A stretch of DNA of 56,694 nt from Robiginitomaculum sp. (GCA_002733905.1 NVXK01000008.1:106358-163051); one strand, 5' to 3'. Positions 17,311 through 26,309 are shown, counted from the stretch's first letter. Notes: generated by a model not told the origin, from the sequence alone. Translations and numbers: made by a program.

Positions 17311-18291
17311 ATGGAAAGTAAAGCAAATTACGCAATGATCGGGACATTTGTTCTTGTCGCAATATTTAGTGTTATTGCCTTCATTGCCTATATTAGTGGC
17401 CGCGGTTTGTCCGAAAAATTGACTGATTATGTGGTTGTCTATGATACGCCGCCGCGCGGTATTTCTGTGGGCAGTGAAGTGCGCTATAATGGATTGAAAA
17501 TGGGGGAGGTAACACTGACGCGCCTTGATCCTACGAACCAAAATAATGTTCTTGTCTCTATTCGTGTGTTGGAAACGACACCTGTTATGAAAGACACATA
17601 TGGTCAGCTAGAGCCGTTGGGGCTTACAGGGCTTAGCTATATCCAGCTTCGCCCGGGAAGCTCGGTTGAAGCGATTGCGCCACAAGTTATATTTGGTGAA
17701 GTCCCGCGTATTACGGGTAAAGAGTCGCAGTTTGATTATTTTCTTGGTGGCGGGGAGTCAATTATTGATAATGCAAATGTAGCGCTTTCCTCTATTGTTT
17801 CGGCGTTAAATCCGCAAGCGCAAGACGATTTTCATAATATTTTGAGAAATATCGAGATCATCACAGGAAATTTAGCACAAAGTGATTTGTCTAAAGAACG
17901 TATTGACGCTGTGATTATAGCCGTTGAACGCGCCGCTCTGGATGTGTCCGTGGCAGCGGTCTCTGTTGATGTTACGGCCAAGGATGTTTCAACATTCTTG
18001 AACTCTGGTGAGATTAAGCAGGTCTTGCTACACGCTGATCAGGTGATGAAAACAGCAGATATTGTCTTGTTGGAATATAAAACACTGGCCGAGCATGGTA
18101 CGGTTATGGCTGATGAGGGGGCGCGTATGATTGAACAGTTTACGGCGACTGGTTTGCAAGATTTATCCGCGTCTATGATGGATTTGCGAAGTCTTATGGA
18201 AGGACTGAACCGCGTTGTGTCGGAGCTTGAGCGCAGCCCTCTTGAATTTGTTGTTGGCCAGAAAAAAGAAGTTACGGAGTTACCGCAATGA
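17311..18291 (+). CDS. mlaD: MCE-domain substrate-binding protein (MlaD family)
   Basis: 326 residues. One N-terminal membrane anchor (about residues 8-27) precedes an MCE domain (about 38-115) with GISVGSEVRYNGLKMGEVTLTRLD and the GLTGLSYIQL segment. A long helical C-terminal region follows. MlaD-type proteins form periplasmic hexamers that carry lipid between MlaFE and a periplasmic carrier. The protein is longer than E. coli MlaD (about 183 residues) because of the helical tail, as in many alphaproteobacterial and plastid relatives. It ends ATGA, overlapping the next gene. Confidence 0.92.
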   Translation: MESKANYAMIGTFVLVAIFSVIAFIAYISGRGLSEKLTDYVVVYDTPPRGISVGSEVRYNGLKMGEVTLTRLDPTNQNNVLVSIRVLETTPVMKDTYGQLEPLGLTGLSYIQLRPGSSVEAIAPQVIFGEVPRITGKESQFDYFLGGGESIIDNANVALSSIVSALNPQAQDDFHNILRNIEIITGNLAQSDLSKERIDAVIIAVERAALDVSVAAVSVDVTAKDVSTFLNSGEIKQVLLHADQVMKTADIVLLEYKTLAEHGTVMADEGARMIEQFTATGLQDLSASMMDLRSLMEGLNRVVSELERSPLEFVVGQKKEVTELPQ

Positions 18292-18920
18292 TGTTGAAAA
18301 AAATAACGTCCGTGAGCTTTACCGCGATACTATTTGCGTCCATGGTCTCTGCCTGTTCTGTTGTCCCCAAACCCAAGCCTGCATCAACGATTTATCGTTT
18401 AAGCGTGCCAGATGTATTGGTCGTTAATGACGTTAAAAACACTCAGGTCGTCAATGTTGAATACCCTACGATTGCGAAAGCATTAGACGGAGTGAATATT
18501 ATTTTATCGCCAGATGGTCAGCGTCTTACGGCTGCTGCGGGCGCGCAATGGTCAGAGCCTGTCCCTGAGCTTTTGCGGAATGCTTTGATTGATACACTTA
18601 GTAATAATATCAAAATTACGGGCATTATCCCTAAAGGCAATACACGTGTTCCCTATCGTTTGAATATGGATATTCGTCGTTTTGAAGCCGTCTTTGATCA
18701 AGGAGAAGAGGTTGCGCCTTTAGCAATTATACAGCTCTCATTCTCTTTAACCGAGACGCGGTCTCGACAATTAGTCGGTAGTTATACGGTCAAAGTGCAA
18801 AAACGGGCAGATGCTGCGCGTGTATCGGCAATTGTAAACGCACAGGACGTGGCCACAAAAGAAGCTATGGAAAATGCTTCGGATTGGTTGTCGTCACAGT
18901 TTTTTAACAAGAAGTCGTAA
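18288..18920 (+). CDS. ABC-type transport auxiliary lipoprotein
   Basis: 210 residues. A lipoprotein signal ends VSAC (cysteine at about residue 23), followed by a domain matching the ABC_trans_aux/PqiC family: YRLSVPDV near the start, QWSEPVPELLRNALIDTL and YRLNMDIRRFEAVFDQGEEVAPLAII. Such lipoproteins accompany MCE transporters and are thought to connect them to the outer membrane. It overlaps mlaD by four bases and completes the operon. No mlaC or mlaA homologue lies nearby. Its stop is five bases from the stop of the convergent gene. Confidence 0.82.
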   Translation: MMLKKITSVSFTAILFASMVSACSVVPKPKPASTIYRLSVPDVLVVNDVKNTQVVNVEYPTIAKALDGVNIILSPDGQRLTAAAGAQWSEPVPELLRNALIDTLSNNIKITGIIPKGNTRVPYRLNMDIRRFEAVFDQGEEVAPLAIIQLSFSLTETRSRQLVGSYTVKVQKRADAARVSAIVNAQDVATKEAMENASDWLSSQFFNKKS

Positions 18921-18924
18921 AGCG

Positions 18925-21495
18925 CTATACACGCCCATAGTTAAGAGCTGCGTCACAAAGCAAATAGGCGCGGCCATGCTCGCTCTCCAAATGGGAACGA
19001 ATGGCTTCGCGGTTTTTGCCCAAAGTTTCTATGGACTGATCAAACTCGGTCGCAAAGTTGATTGTGCGTTGAGATAGGTTTGCGTCAAGTGTTAGCGCCT
19101 TATAGAGATGTTCAACAGGGCTTTTTAAGCGAATGCCGATATTACGGCTCATGACATCATGGCCTTGGTTGGCGCGCGCATTTGCGGCTTCGATAATGCA
19201 TCCATCGTCGACGATAACATTTGGAGCAAGGCCGAGCTGTGATAATTCTTCGACAATATTATTCACATCGTGAGTAGGGCTTTGTGCGGGAGGTGTTACC
19301 ACAGGTACCGCAGGGGCAATATCTGTAGGACTGTTGGCAATGGAAAGGCTCGCGTCCGCTTGCGCTTCACTTTTGTCGCCAAATAAATTACGAAAGAAAC
19401 TTGGCCTTTTGTCTTTGTGAGGAAGCGTATCAAGCGTACGTGTGATGAGGTGGTCTTGCGTATGTTGGCGGATTGATGCAAGGAGTGGGTCAGCTTGCGC
19501 TAGTGCCTCTGGCTCAGTATAAAAATCAATTGGATGCTCATCCTGCATAGCACCTTCCTGCATGGCATCTTCTTGCATACTGGCTTGGGCGGTTATGTTT
19601 GGCATAGATGTATCGTTAGAATAGACTGAATCTTGTGATGGTGCAGATTCTGGTTCTTGAACAGTTTGGGGGGCGGGTTCAGCCTGTGGTTGACTGGGTT
19701 CGCTTATGTCTTCTACGTCATTGGTTTCTGGGTGTCGTGTTTCAAAATTATCATTTTCGTCATTAAGTCCCAGTGTTACATTTTCTTGTATATTGATGTC
19801 TTGTGGCACATCAGGAATATTCACGCCTTTATTTTGTAGTGGTGTGAGGTGTAGTTCTTCTTTTACTGGTTTGAGTTTTAGTCGTGTCCAGCGCCGTTTT
19901 TGTGTTGAAGGGTCGAGAAAGGCGTCTACCGGGTTTTCGTGTTGCGCTTCGTCATCCACAGGTACAAATTCGAGTGATTTGTGCAGGGGGTTGCCTATGC
20001 GGTCTTGCAAATCACCCATATCATCTTCGATGCGTAGAATTTGTTTGCGCGTAAGTTCTAATGTATCTTTGACGCGTTGCGCTGCCTTTTCACTAATCGA
20101 TTGGGCTTGTTCGTTTGAATATTGCACCATTTCGCGCATTTCTGTAAATCTGGCTTTGACAGCTGTGTCAGCAAGCGTTGCCGATTTTGCGAGGGCTTCC
20201 ACTGTGTCTCTTCCTGCGTCACTGGCAATGATCAGGCTTTCAGCGCTGGCTTGGGCCGAGAGGGAAAGGTCGCGCATTTTGGCAAGACGTTCCTCAAGGA
20301 CAACACCGAGATTTTGCTGTTCGTCACGTAATTCTTCGATCATAGATGTGAGGTCATTGGCGTGTTTCTTGTACACATTTTCTAGCTCTTCTGATCGTTC
20401 GGTCAAGACAAGGCCGAGTGAATGGATGTCTTGGTGGGAAGAACTAAGGGTTGCGGCGGCTTGGACGGTGTTTGTCCGCACAATATCGGAAGCCGAGTTG
20501 ATTTTTGCGGTCGCACCTTCAACGCTAATGCGGGCTTCTTTGATTTTTTGTTCTGCAAGGTTGGAGGCCTCTGCAAGACTGTCTGTATGAGAGGTAAGCA
20601 TTGTCGAGAGGACTTGCATGCGTTCATCGAATGTATTGGAAATATCGCCTAAAGCTTCACTTTGTTTTGAGAGTGCTAGAGAAATATGGTCAGCGGTTTG
20701 TGTCGCGTCAATATTTGATTGGGCAAGAGACGTTGTTTGTACATTTAGCACGTCTTCGAGCGTTGCAAGGCGGCCGAGCGCCGTGCTGATTTTATTTTCC
20801 ACCTCGTCGACTTGTTGCCCAATGGCAATCGCGATCGTTTTGCTTTTACGTACGGCGGTGATGTCTGGCTGGGTTAACTCGGTTACAGCATGAGAGAGTG
20901 TTGCTGCCAATGGGGTGAGGCGTGCGAGTTGCTTTAAACTATAACTAGCGACACCTATCATAAGTACAGGGCCGAGTAACATGCCTATAATACCTGCCCA
21001 TTGTAGAGGCGAATATGTGGCGGCATTTGTATGGAGTTTTAAGATTGATATGCAAAGTATGGCGGCAATACCGCACCAACATATAAATGCAAATATGGTG
21101 ACAATGCTTACCCATGCAAAACGTGGTGTATCAGGTTGCGAGGGGAGGTGTTGTGGCATGGAAGGTTGTGGCATGGAAGGTTGTGGAATGGGCGCCTGAT
21201 ATGTTGGGTGTTGTATTGGTGCTTGCCCTGAAAGTTTTGGCTTTAGGGTGTCAGGGGTTTTGGCAGTACGATCCATTATTATTTCACTCGGGTTAATCTT
21301 GCTTGGGTCAATATCTTGAGGCGTTGTCTTTAAAATGGGATTTACAAGATCAAGGGTCTCATTGGTCATAACGCTCGGGGCGCCTGAGGCACTTGGTGGT
21401 GCGCTCGGGCTAGCCGTTTTGGCATTGCTCGTATTTGTATCTATTTGTTCGATACTTGTAATTTTGCTCGTAATTCTACGTGTTCTTCTGGCCAA
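18925..21495 (-). CDS. Large membrane-anchored coiled-coil protein, TipN-like architecture
   Basis: 856 residues. Order of parts: disordered Pro/Ser/Thr-rich N-terminus (1-125) with a PQPSM repeat; two membrane spans (about 126-154 and 165-185); a long coiled coil (about 205-480); an acidic Pro/Gln-rich linker (about 480-690) with an MQEDA/MQEGA repeat; and a helical C-terminal domain (about 770-856). Two spans followed by a long coiled coil at this length recall Caulobacter TipN, a polarity protein marking the new pole, but no alignment was possible and other scaffold proteins could look alike. The start is a TTG with a GGGG stretch six bases upstream. It converges with the Mla operon and stands alone. 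Confidence 0.6.
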   Translation of the reverse strand: MARRTRRITSKITSIEQIDTNTSNAKTASPSAPPSASGAPSVMTNETLDLVNPILKTTPQDIDPSKINPSEIIMDRTAKTPDTLKPKLSGQAPIQHPTYQAPIPQPSMPQPSMPQHLPSQPDTPRFAWVSIVTIFAFICWCGIAAILCISILKLHTNAATYSPLQWAGIIGMLLGPVLMIGVASYSLKQLARLTPLAATLSHAVTELTQPDITAVRKSKTIAIAIGQQVDEVENKISTALGRLATLEDVLNVQTTSLAQSNIDATQTADHISLALSKQSEALGDISNTFDERMQVLSTMLTSHTDSLAEASNLAEQKIKEARISVEGATAKINSASDIVRTNTVQAAATLSSSHQDIHSLGLVLTERSEELENVYKKHANDLTSMIEELRDEQQNLGVVLEERLAKMRDLSLSAQASAESLIIASDAGRDTVEALAKSATLADTAVKARFTEMREMVQYSNEQAQSISEKAAQRVKDTLELTRKQILRIEDDMGDLQDRIGNPLHKSLEFVPVDDEAQHENPVDAFLDPSTQKRRWTRLKLKPVKEELHLTPLQNKGVNIPDVPQDINIQENVTLGLNDENDNFETRHPETNDVEDISEPSQPQAEPAPQTVQEPESAPSQDSVYSNDTSMPNITAQASMQEDAMQEGAMQDEHPIDFYTEPEALAQADPLLASIRQHTQDHLITRTLDTLPHKDKRPSFFRNLFGDKSEAQADASLSIANSPTDIAPAVPVVTPPAQSPTHDVNNIVEELSQLGLAPNVIVDDGCIIEAANARANQGHDVMSRNIGIRLKSPVEHLYKALTLDANLSQRTINFATEFDQSIETLGKNREAIRSHLESEHGRAYLLCDAALNYGRV
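19541..19585. repeat. 15-bp tandem repeat inside the coiled-coil gene
   Basis: Three 15-bp units (19541, 19556, 19571) encode the repeated residues MQEDA, MQEGA and MQDE on the minus strand, in the acidic linker. Copies differ at a few bases. Confidence 0.75.
21151..21195. repeat. 15-bp tandem repeat in the N-terminal Pro-rich region
   Basis: TTGTGGCATGGAAGG occurs twice exactly (21151-21180), and a third diverged copy follows. On the minus strand they encode PQPSM repeats before the first membrane span of the coiled-coil protein. Confidence 0.8.
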
Positions 21496-21984
21496 TTTTA
21501 ACCCCGTCTAACTTCGAATGCTTGTTTGATTCGTTTTGTTAAGTCTTACTCTTTCCATACTATACTATAGTGCATGTATGTTGGGGAAAAGGGGGGATGA
21601 TCAAATTTGCGAACGAAACCGTGAATAGTATGGTTTTTAGGCGAAAAATGTAAAAATAGATGCCTTGGATACGCTGAAAATGGAATGGGAAGGCAACTTA
21701 TTTGAGAAAGAGACTATGTATAGCAGAAGAGTTTTTTAATGTGTCTTTATCTGATGGGGTATCTTTAGGCTCAGATTTAATGCCTAAAAACATAAGTGCA
21801 ATGATAAAACATGCTTTAAATAACCATTTTAAAAAATCCATTACCGTCCCTCAAACGCTATTGTGTTTGTTATCACTAGGCCAATTAAGATTTATTCGCA
21901 AGATGTGCAACGCCAAAAAAGCCGTATTTTTGATGAAATAACCTTAATGTTCAGCACGTATAAGGTGTGGTTTATCCAGATATG
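21496..21984. other. 489-base region with at most one weak small ORF
   Basis: AT-rich spacer between the coiled-coil gene and the CPBP protease gene, whose starts and ends both face the minus direction. It must hold the promoter of the coiled-coil gene (21500-21600). It contains one weak plus-strand ORF (21702-21941). No repeats, tRNA or strong terminator were seen. Confidence 0.5.
21702..21941 (+). CDS. Possible small hypothetical protein
   Basis: 79 codons from a TTG, with GGGAAGG eight bases upstream. The product is basic, with a hydrophobic stretch (TVPQTLLCLLSLGQL) in the second half, and is not recognised. It is AT-rich and isolated. The ribosome-binding site is the only support, so it may be chance. 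Confidence 0.25.
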   Translation: MRKRLCIAEEFFNVSLSDGVSLGSDLMPKNISAMIKHALNNHFKKSITVPQTLLCLLSLGQLRFIRKMCNAKKAVFLMK

Positions 21985-23142
21985 CTAATTGTTTTGCGCT
22001 AATGAATACGGTTTTCGTGTTTTATACATAATAAAACAGACAATGCTGAGGCTGATCAAGACAGTGACGCTGTCGAGGCTTGTATTGAGTTCTACTTTGA
22101 AAATTGTAGGGGTTGGGAGGGCGGAATTGTCATAACCCATCATTGATGCTGCGAAGATATTATTGGCAGCATGCATGCCGATGGCACTTTCGAGGCCGCC
22201 GTCAATATATGTCAGGACACAGGCGAAGAAACCAAAGAAAAAATATCCGCTAATGGCGAGCAGGAGAGATGTGTCTTTCGTACTTTCCAAGACCTCTGGA
22301 TTCCCAAGGTGGAGAGAAGCAAAGGCTGCGCTGGTAAGGAAAAATATAATCCATGGGTTTTTGATAAAACGCCCAAGGCCTTGGTTAAGATAACCCCGCA
22401 AGGCGATTTCTTCTGTTGCTGACTGCAAGGGAATAAACAGCAAAGTCACGGGTAAATATATCCAAAACCGTGACGGGTCGAAGACAAATTTTGCAGGGCT
22501 TAATCCTGTGATATGGGTGATGTAATTACCAATACCCATAACGGCCCATACGACGATCATTGCAAAGCCCATGCGTTTCCACCGGAATTTGGATGCAGAT
22601 GTAAGCAGCGATAAAAATGTGCGTTTGTGTATCTGGGTTTGTACTATCCATAGGCCTGCTATCAAAACGGGGAAAGCGAGAAGGATAAGGGCATAGTGCA
22701 GAGGATGGCTGAGAATAAGGTGTGTTACAAAATCTGTGGAACCGTCAGGTGTATTCATATTTGCATGAATAAATGCGGCACTTGAACCGATCACAATAAA
22801 GCCCGAAAGCGCGATTGCGATTTGTTTTGCGAGTTTGGATTTGAGGTTTTCGCGTGTAAACCATAATGACACAGGGATAATTGGGGAAATGCTTAGTAGG
22901 GCATATAGAGCCATAAGATTCGAATTGGTGGGTGGTGGAGCGCTCCCCTCTGATGTCATGGCGCTGAAAATCTCTGTGTCGGTTAGCGAACTGACGAGGA
23001 GAATGCCAAAACCTAGAATAATTTGGCCACACAGCCAAATTAAAATGGCAAACCAAATGCCAATGCACCAACTCCACCAGCGTGATTCGCCGTTTAAAGT
23101 CTGGTTGATGTAATCTTGAAATGGTGTGTATGTGCTTTGCAT
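21985..23142 (-). CDS. CPBP family intramembrane glutamic endopeptidase
   Basis: About 385 residues with eight or so membrane spans. The abortive-infection/CPBP (Rce1-like) motifs are complete: EEIALRGYL with the catalytic glutamates at about 244-245 and Arg249, FASLHLGN with His278, and MHAANNIFA with His324. Such proteases cut membrane proteins or prenylated peptides; bacterial substrates are mostly unknown. The ATG at 23142 is used; a TTG at 23157 is possible. The gene is transcribed towards the spacer before the coiled-coil gene and follows a terminator. No partner suggests a bacteriocin or phage-defence role. Confidence 0.85.
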   Translation of the reverse strand: MQSTYTPFQDYINQTLNGESRWWSWCIGIWFAILIWLCGQIILGFGILLVSSLTDTEIFSAMTSEGSAPPPTNSNLMALYALLSISPIIPVSLWFTRENLKSKLAKQIAIALSGFIVIGSSAAFIHANMNTPDGSTDFVTHLILSHPLHYALILLAFPVLIAGLWIVQTQIHKRTFLSLLTSASKFRWKRMGFAMIVVWAVMGIGNYITHITGLSPAKFVFDPSRFWIYLPVTLLFIPLQSATEEIALRGYLNQGLGRFIKNPWIIFFLTSAAFASLHLGNPEVLESTKDTSLLLAISGYFFFGFFACVLTYIDGGLESAIGMHAANNIFAASMMGYDNSALPTPTIFKVELNTSLDSVTVLISLSIVCFIMYKTRKPYSLAQNN

Positions 23143-23177
23143 ATTTAACAGATACAAGCCTGTTGCCCGTTCAGCAA

Positions 23178-23209
23178 TAAAAAACCGCTAGCCCAGTACG
23201 GACTAGCGG
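23178..23209 (-). terminator. Rho-independent terminator of the Arg/His/Ser-rich protein gene
   Basis: On the minus strand CCGCTAG and CTAGCGG (23203-23209 and 23185-23191) enclose an 11-base loop, followed by TTTTTTATT. It separates the repeat-protein gene from the CPBP protease gene. Confidence 0.85.
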
Positions 23210-23249
23210 AAAACCTTCAGGTGGTGGGGGAATGCCAGCCTAAAGTAAG

Positions 23250-24197
23250 TTAGTAATAGGTCGGGCGTCTATAGCCAGTGTCACGACAATCAATGATCCG
23301 CTCGGAACCTTGAATGATGTAGTAACCGTCATAAGGATTGTAACATTCCTTGACGCTAATCATCTCGGCATGACCTTGATGGTTCCCCTCGATAATAACC
23401 CGTTCGCACTGTGTGTTCGTGCGGTAATGGCTATATGACCATTGCCCTGGGCGGTAAAAACTATATGGGGACGTTGCCCAGCGATAGCTTGAATAACCCG
23501 TGTCGCCGAAGAAGAAATTAATGCCAAGCCGAGAACGGTAATTCGTATAATAGCCTGTATGGCGTCTGTTGTGGCGACGATTATAACGGTTGTTAAAGCT
23601 AAAATCGAAATAACTATTATTCGAATGGCGATAATTATTGCGAGTATGCCGATTAGTATGTCTATTGTTATTGTGTCTATAATTTCGGTTGGTTCTGTGG
23701 GTGGATTCACGTCTGTGGCTACGGTCACTCCGTCTATGGCTACGGTCTTCACGTCTATGACTACGGTCGTTACGTCTATTATGGCTCGTGCCGTCACGTC
23801 TCTGTTCCCGGCGATGGGTTGAGCGGTCGCTATGGCGAGAAGATGATGTGCCATGTGACGATCTATGTGTTGATGTGCCTCGAGATGATGAGCCCCGAGA
23901 TGTTGAACCCCGAGATGTTGAACCCCGAGATGTTGAACCATGAGAGGTTGTACGGTGGGATGAGGTACGCGGCGCTGTCGGGCGTTGTACACGTTCGTAG
24001 CCAGAGCTAGAGCGATCACTTTTACTGCCTCCAGCGAGGCGTTGTTGTGGGTTACTCGTATGGTTGATTTGTGCTGACGCCGTTTGCACCATGAAAGTCG
24101 TGCTGAGGAGGGCGAAAACACCTAAGGCAAGGCTCGCTTTTTTGGTAAATGCGTTGCGTGAAAAGGGCTGTGTGCCAAGATTTGAATATGTGTGCAT
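23250..24197 (-). CDS. Secreted Arg/His/Ser-rich low-complexity protein
   Basis: 315 residues, not assigned to a family. A signal peptide (about 18-42, ending ASA) is followed by a strongly basic region (about 55-210): four to five GSTSR-type units, then DRSHRR-type heptads, then Asn/His/Arg-rich sequence. The last 105 residues are of ordinary composition, Tyr-rich, with three cysteines and motifs such as QCERVIIEGNHQG and SERIIDCRDTGY, which look like a folded module. A secreted polycation could bind acidic polysaccharide, LPS, nucleic acid or metal ions; this is speculation. AAGGACC precedes the ATG. A clear terminator follows, so the gene is its own transcript. Confidence 0.75.
   Translation of the reverse strand: MHTYSNLGTQPFSRNAFTKKASLALGVFALLSTTFMVQTASAQINHTSNPQQRLAGGSKSDRSSSGYERVQRPTAPRTSSHRTTSHGSTSRGSTSRGSTSRGSSSRGTSTHRSSHGTSSSRHSDRSTHRREQRRDGTSHNRRNDRSHRREDRSHRRSDRSHRRESTHRTNRNYRHNNNRHTNRHTRNNYRHSNNSYFDFSFNNRYNRRHNRRHTGYYTNYRSRLGINFFFGDTGYSSYRWATSPYSFYRPGQWSYSHYRTNTQCERVIIEGNHQGHAEMISVKECYNPYDGYYIIQGSERIIDCRDTGYRRPTYY
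23893..23937. repeat. 15-bp tandem repeat encoding STSRG units
   Basis: CCCCGAGATGTTGAA is present three times exactly in tandem, with degenerate copies on both sides. On the minus strand each copy encodes one Ser-Thr-Ser-Arg-Gly unit of the secreted basic protein. Near-identical copies imply recent duplication. Confidence 0.85.
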
Positions 24198-24299
24198 ATC
24201 GGGGTCCTTTCGTTCAAGTTAAGTCCAATATGCAGGTTTTGCCTGAAAACTACCTGAAAGCTCTGTTCATCTGACGTTATTTTTCATAAGGTGATGGGT

Positions 24300-24674
24300 A
24301 TGAGCACACATGATTCACTACCAGAAATAGATTTTGACCATTTAAAACAATATATTGGCGATGATATCGAGACGACAAAAGAGGTGTTTGGTTTGTTTAA
24401 GCACCAAGTGGAAATGTGGTCACGGGGGCTAGACCCTTATGCGGACGACGAAACGTGGCAAGCCATTTTGCACAGTTTAAAAGGCTCTTCTCGTGCCGTT
24501 GGCGCACATAATCTTGGGGAACTTTGCGAAGTTGGCGAAGCGATGATTGGCGAAAAAAATAATCTCGAAGCCCGTACTCTACATGTTCACGAGGTACAAT
24601 TTAGTATTGACCGTGCCTTGATTGAGATCGGGCGTTGGGAATATCGACAAACCCTTGCCAGTATGCGTTCATAA
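24300..24674 (+). CDS. Histidine phosphotransfer (Hpt) domain protein
   Basis: 124 residues, essentially one Hpt four-helix domain. The phosphorylatable His58 lies in ILHSLKGSSRAVGAHNLGELCE, the standard Hpt motif. Such proteins relay phosphate between hybrid kinases and response regulators. No kinase or regulator gene is nearby, so it is an orphan whose partners are encoded elsewhere. Of the GTG 24291, ATG 24294 and ATG 24300, the last is chosen because AGGTGA sits five bases upstream. ChpT-like proteins are larger, so this is not ChpT. Confidence 0.85.
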   Translation: MSTHDSLPEIDFDHLKQYIGDDIETTKEVFGLFKHQVEMWSRGLDPYADDETWQAILHSLKGSSRAVGAHNLGELCEVGEAMIGEKNNLEARTLHVHEVQFSIDRALIEIGRWEYRQTLASMRS

Positions 24675-24728
24675 GCATATATTCTATCTTTATAGCCAAA
24701 TAATCATAATCTATATAAAAGGGAGAAT

Positions 24729-26282
24729 ATGGCTAAATTTAACGAAAAAAAGACCCATATTTCTATATTCGGCGCACTTTTACGTGCCCGTAAGGAATTT
24801 GGGGGCAAAAAAGAAGCCATATTAGACGCCGATGATCGCGTCCTGACTTATACTGAAATTATCCGTGCCTCATTCGCGCTTGGCAGTGCTCTGAAAGCCA
24901 AAACTGCTCCGAAAGAGAAAGTCGGTATTTTATTGCCAACGGGCGCAGGGTCTATTCTTGCTTTCTTCGCACTGCAAACAACGGGTCGTGTGCCAGCCAT
25001 GCTGAATTTTACAGCAGGGACGCAAAACCTCGTCGCAGCTTTCAAAGCCGCGCAAATTACGAAAGTCATTACGGCGCACCGTTTTATTGAAATGGGACAG
25101 TTAGAGCCGCTTGTTGAATCTTTGAAGTCGCATGTGGAGATTATCTATCTCGAAGATATACGCGATGGTCTGACGAAGAAAAATAAAATTGTTGCTGTGC
25201 TTGGTTCACTCATGCCTTCATTATTTATGGCGCGTCCAAACTATAATGAAATTGCAGTTATATTATTCACCTCTGGTACAGAGGGGAACCCAAAAGGTGT
25301 CGCGCTCAGCCATAAAAACCTTGTGTCGAATGTTGAGCAAGTTCGCGTACATATTCCTGAACTTTACCCCGAAACGGATATCGTCTTTAATCCATTGCCG
25401 ACATTTCATTGTTTCGGTTTGACGGGCGGGACGTTATTGCCGCTGTTTGCGGGTATGAAAGTCGCGCTTTATCCGTCGCCATTACATGTAAAAATTATAC
25501 CTGCGCGTATTAAAGAAGTGGGCGCGACGATTAGCTTTGCTACGGATACATTTATCAGCCGTTATGGCCGCGCAGGTAAAGACGGGGCGTTAAGCGGCCT
25601 TAGATTTGTTGTGTGTGGGGCGGAACAAGTACGCGAAGAAACACGTGCATTTTTGAAGAAAAAACATGGTTTAGTTATCTTGGAAGGTTATGGGGTTACT
25701 GAAACTTCACCAATCCTTGCGGTTAATCAGCCAACGGCCAACCGCTCTGGAACTGTTGGGCATATCATGCCTGGCATGGAAATGCGTATTGATCCCATTA
25801 CAGGTATTGAAAAGGGCGGACGTTTGTTCGTTCGGGGGCCAAATGTCATGCTTGGCTATATTCTTTCTGATAATCCGGGCGTTGTTGTACCTCTCGAAGG
25901 GGGATGGCACGATACAGGAGATGTGGTCGAAGTTGATGATGACGGCTATATCGCCATTCGTGGACGGGTCAAACGGTTCGCGAATATTGCGGGCGAGACG
26001 ATTTCACTTGCCGTTGTTGAAAATTGCGCGAAAGCCGTCTGGCCAGAGAATGAACATGTGGCATTGATTATGCCTCACCCGAAAAAAGGTGAGCAAATTA
26101 TTGTGCTTTCCGATTGTCCTGATGCGAACCGTGTTGATATTCTCACATGGGCGCAACAACATGGTGTGCCAGAGCTTTCTGTGCCGCGCAAAGTGATTGT
26201 TACGGATGAAATTCCGCTCTTGGGTACTGGTAAGGTGGATTATCAAGGCGCGCAAAAACTGATGGAAAGTCTTCTTGATTAG
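24729..26282 (+). CDS. AMP-dependent acyl-activating enzyme (Aas/acyl-ACP synthetase-like)
   Basis: 517 residues. An ANL-superfamily adenylate-forming enzyme with the P-loop LFTSGTEGNPKG at about 180-190, EGYGVTETSP (about 322), GWHDTGDVVEVDDDGYIAIRGR and the C-terminal lysine in PLLGTGKVDYQ. The sequence resembles the C-terminal half of bifunctional Aas (acyl-ACP synthetase) rather than acetyl-CoA synthetase, and no acyltransferase domain is fused. It probably activates a fatty acid to acyl-ACP or acyl-CoA for membrane recycling. GGGAG precedes the ATG, and a strong bidirectional terminator follows. Confidence 0.85.
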   Translation: MAKFNEKKTHISIFGALLRARKEFGGKKEAILDADDRVLTYTEIIRASFALGSALKAKTAPKEKVGILLPTGAGSILAFFALQTTGRVPAMLNFTAGTQNLVAAFKAAQITKVITAHRFIEMGQLEPLVESLKSHVEIIYLEDIRDGLTKKNKIVAVLGSLMPSLFMARPNYNEIAVILFTSGTEGNPKGVALSHKNLVSNVEQVRVHIPELYPETDIVFNPLPTFHCFGLTGGTLLPLFAGMKVALYPSPLHVKIIPARIKEVGATISFATDTFISRYGRAGKDGALSGLRFVVCGAEQVREETRAFLKKKHGLVILEGYGVTETSPILAVNQPTANRSGTVGHIMPGMEMRIDPITGIEKGGRLFVRGPNVMLGYILSDNPGVVVPLEGGWHDTGDVVEVDDDGYIAIRGRVKRFANIAGETISLAVVENCAKAVWPENEHVALIMPHPKKGEQIIVLSDCPDANRVDILTWAQQHGVPELSVPRKVIVTDEIPLLGTGKVDYQGAQKLMESLLD

Positions 26283-26309
26283 TTTCGAGATCACTTAATT
26301 TTTGACATA

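Noticed and set aside
19706-20590. 294-codon plus-strand frame, rich in Ser and Arg
   Set aside because: Mirror frame of the coiled-coil gene; the low-complexity Ser/Arg/Cys composition is typical of an antisense shadow of a helical Glu/Ala/Ser-rich protein.
23700-23950. CRISPR array
   Set aside because: The repeats are contiguous, in frame and encode a low-complexity protein; there are no spacers and no cas genes.
23360-24121. 253-codon frame overlapping the secreted basic protein on the same strand
   Set aside because: It has no signal peptide or Shine-Dalgarno and its composition simply follows the repeats of the proper frame, which has a signal peptide, AAGGACC and a terminator.
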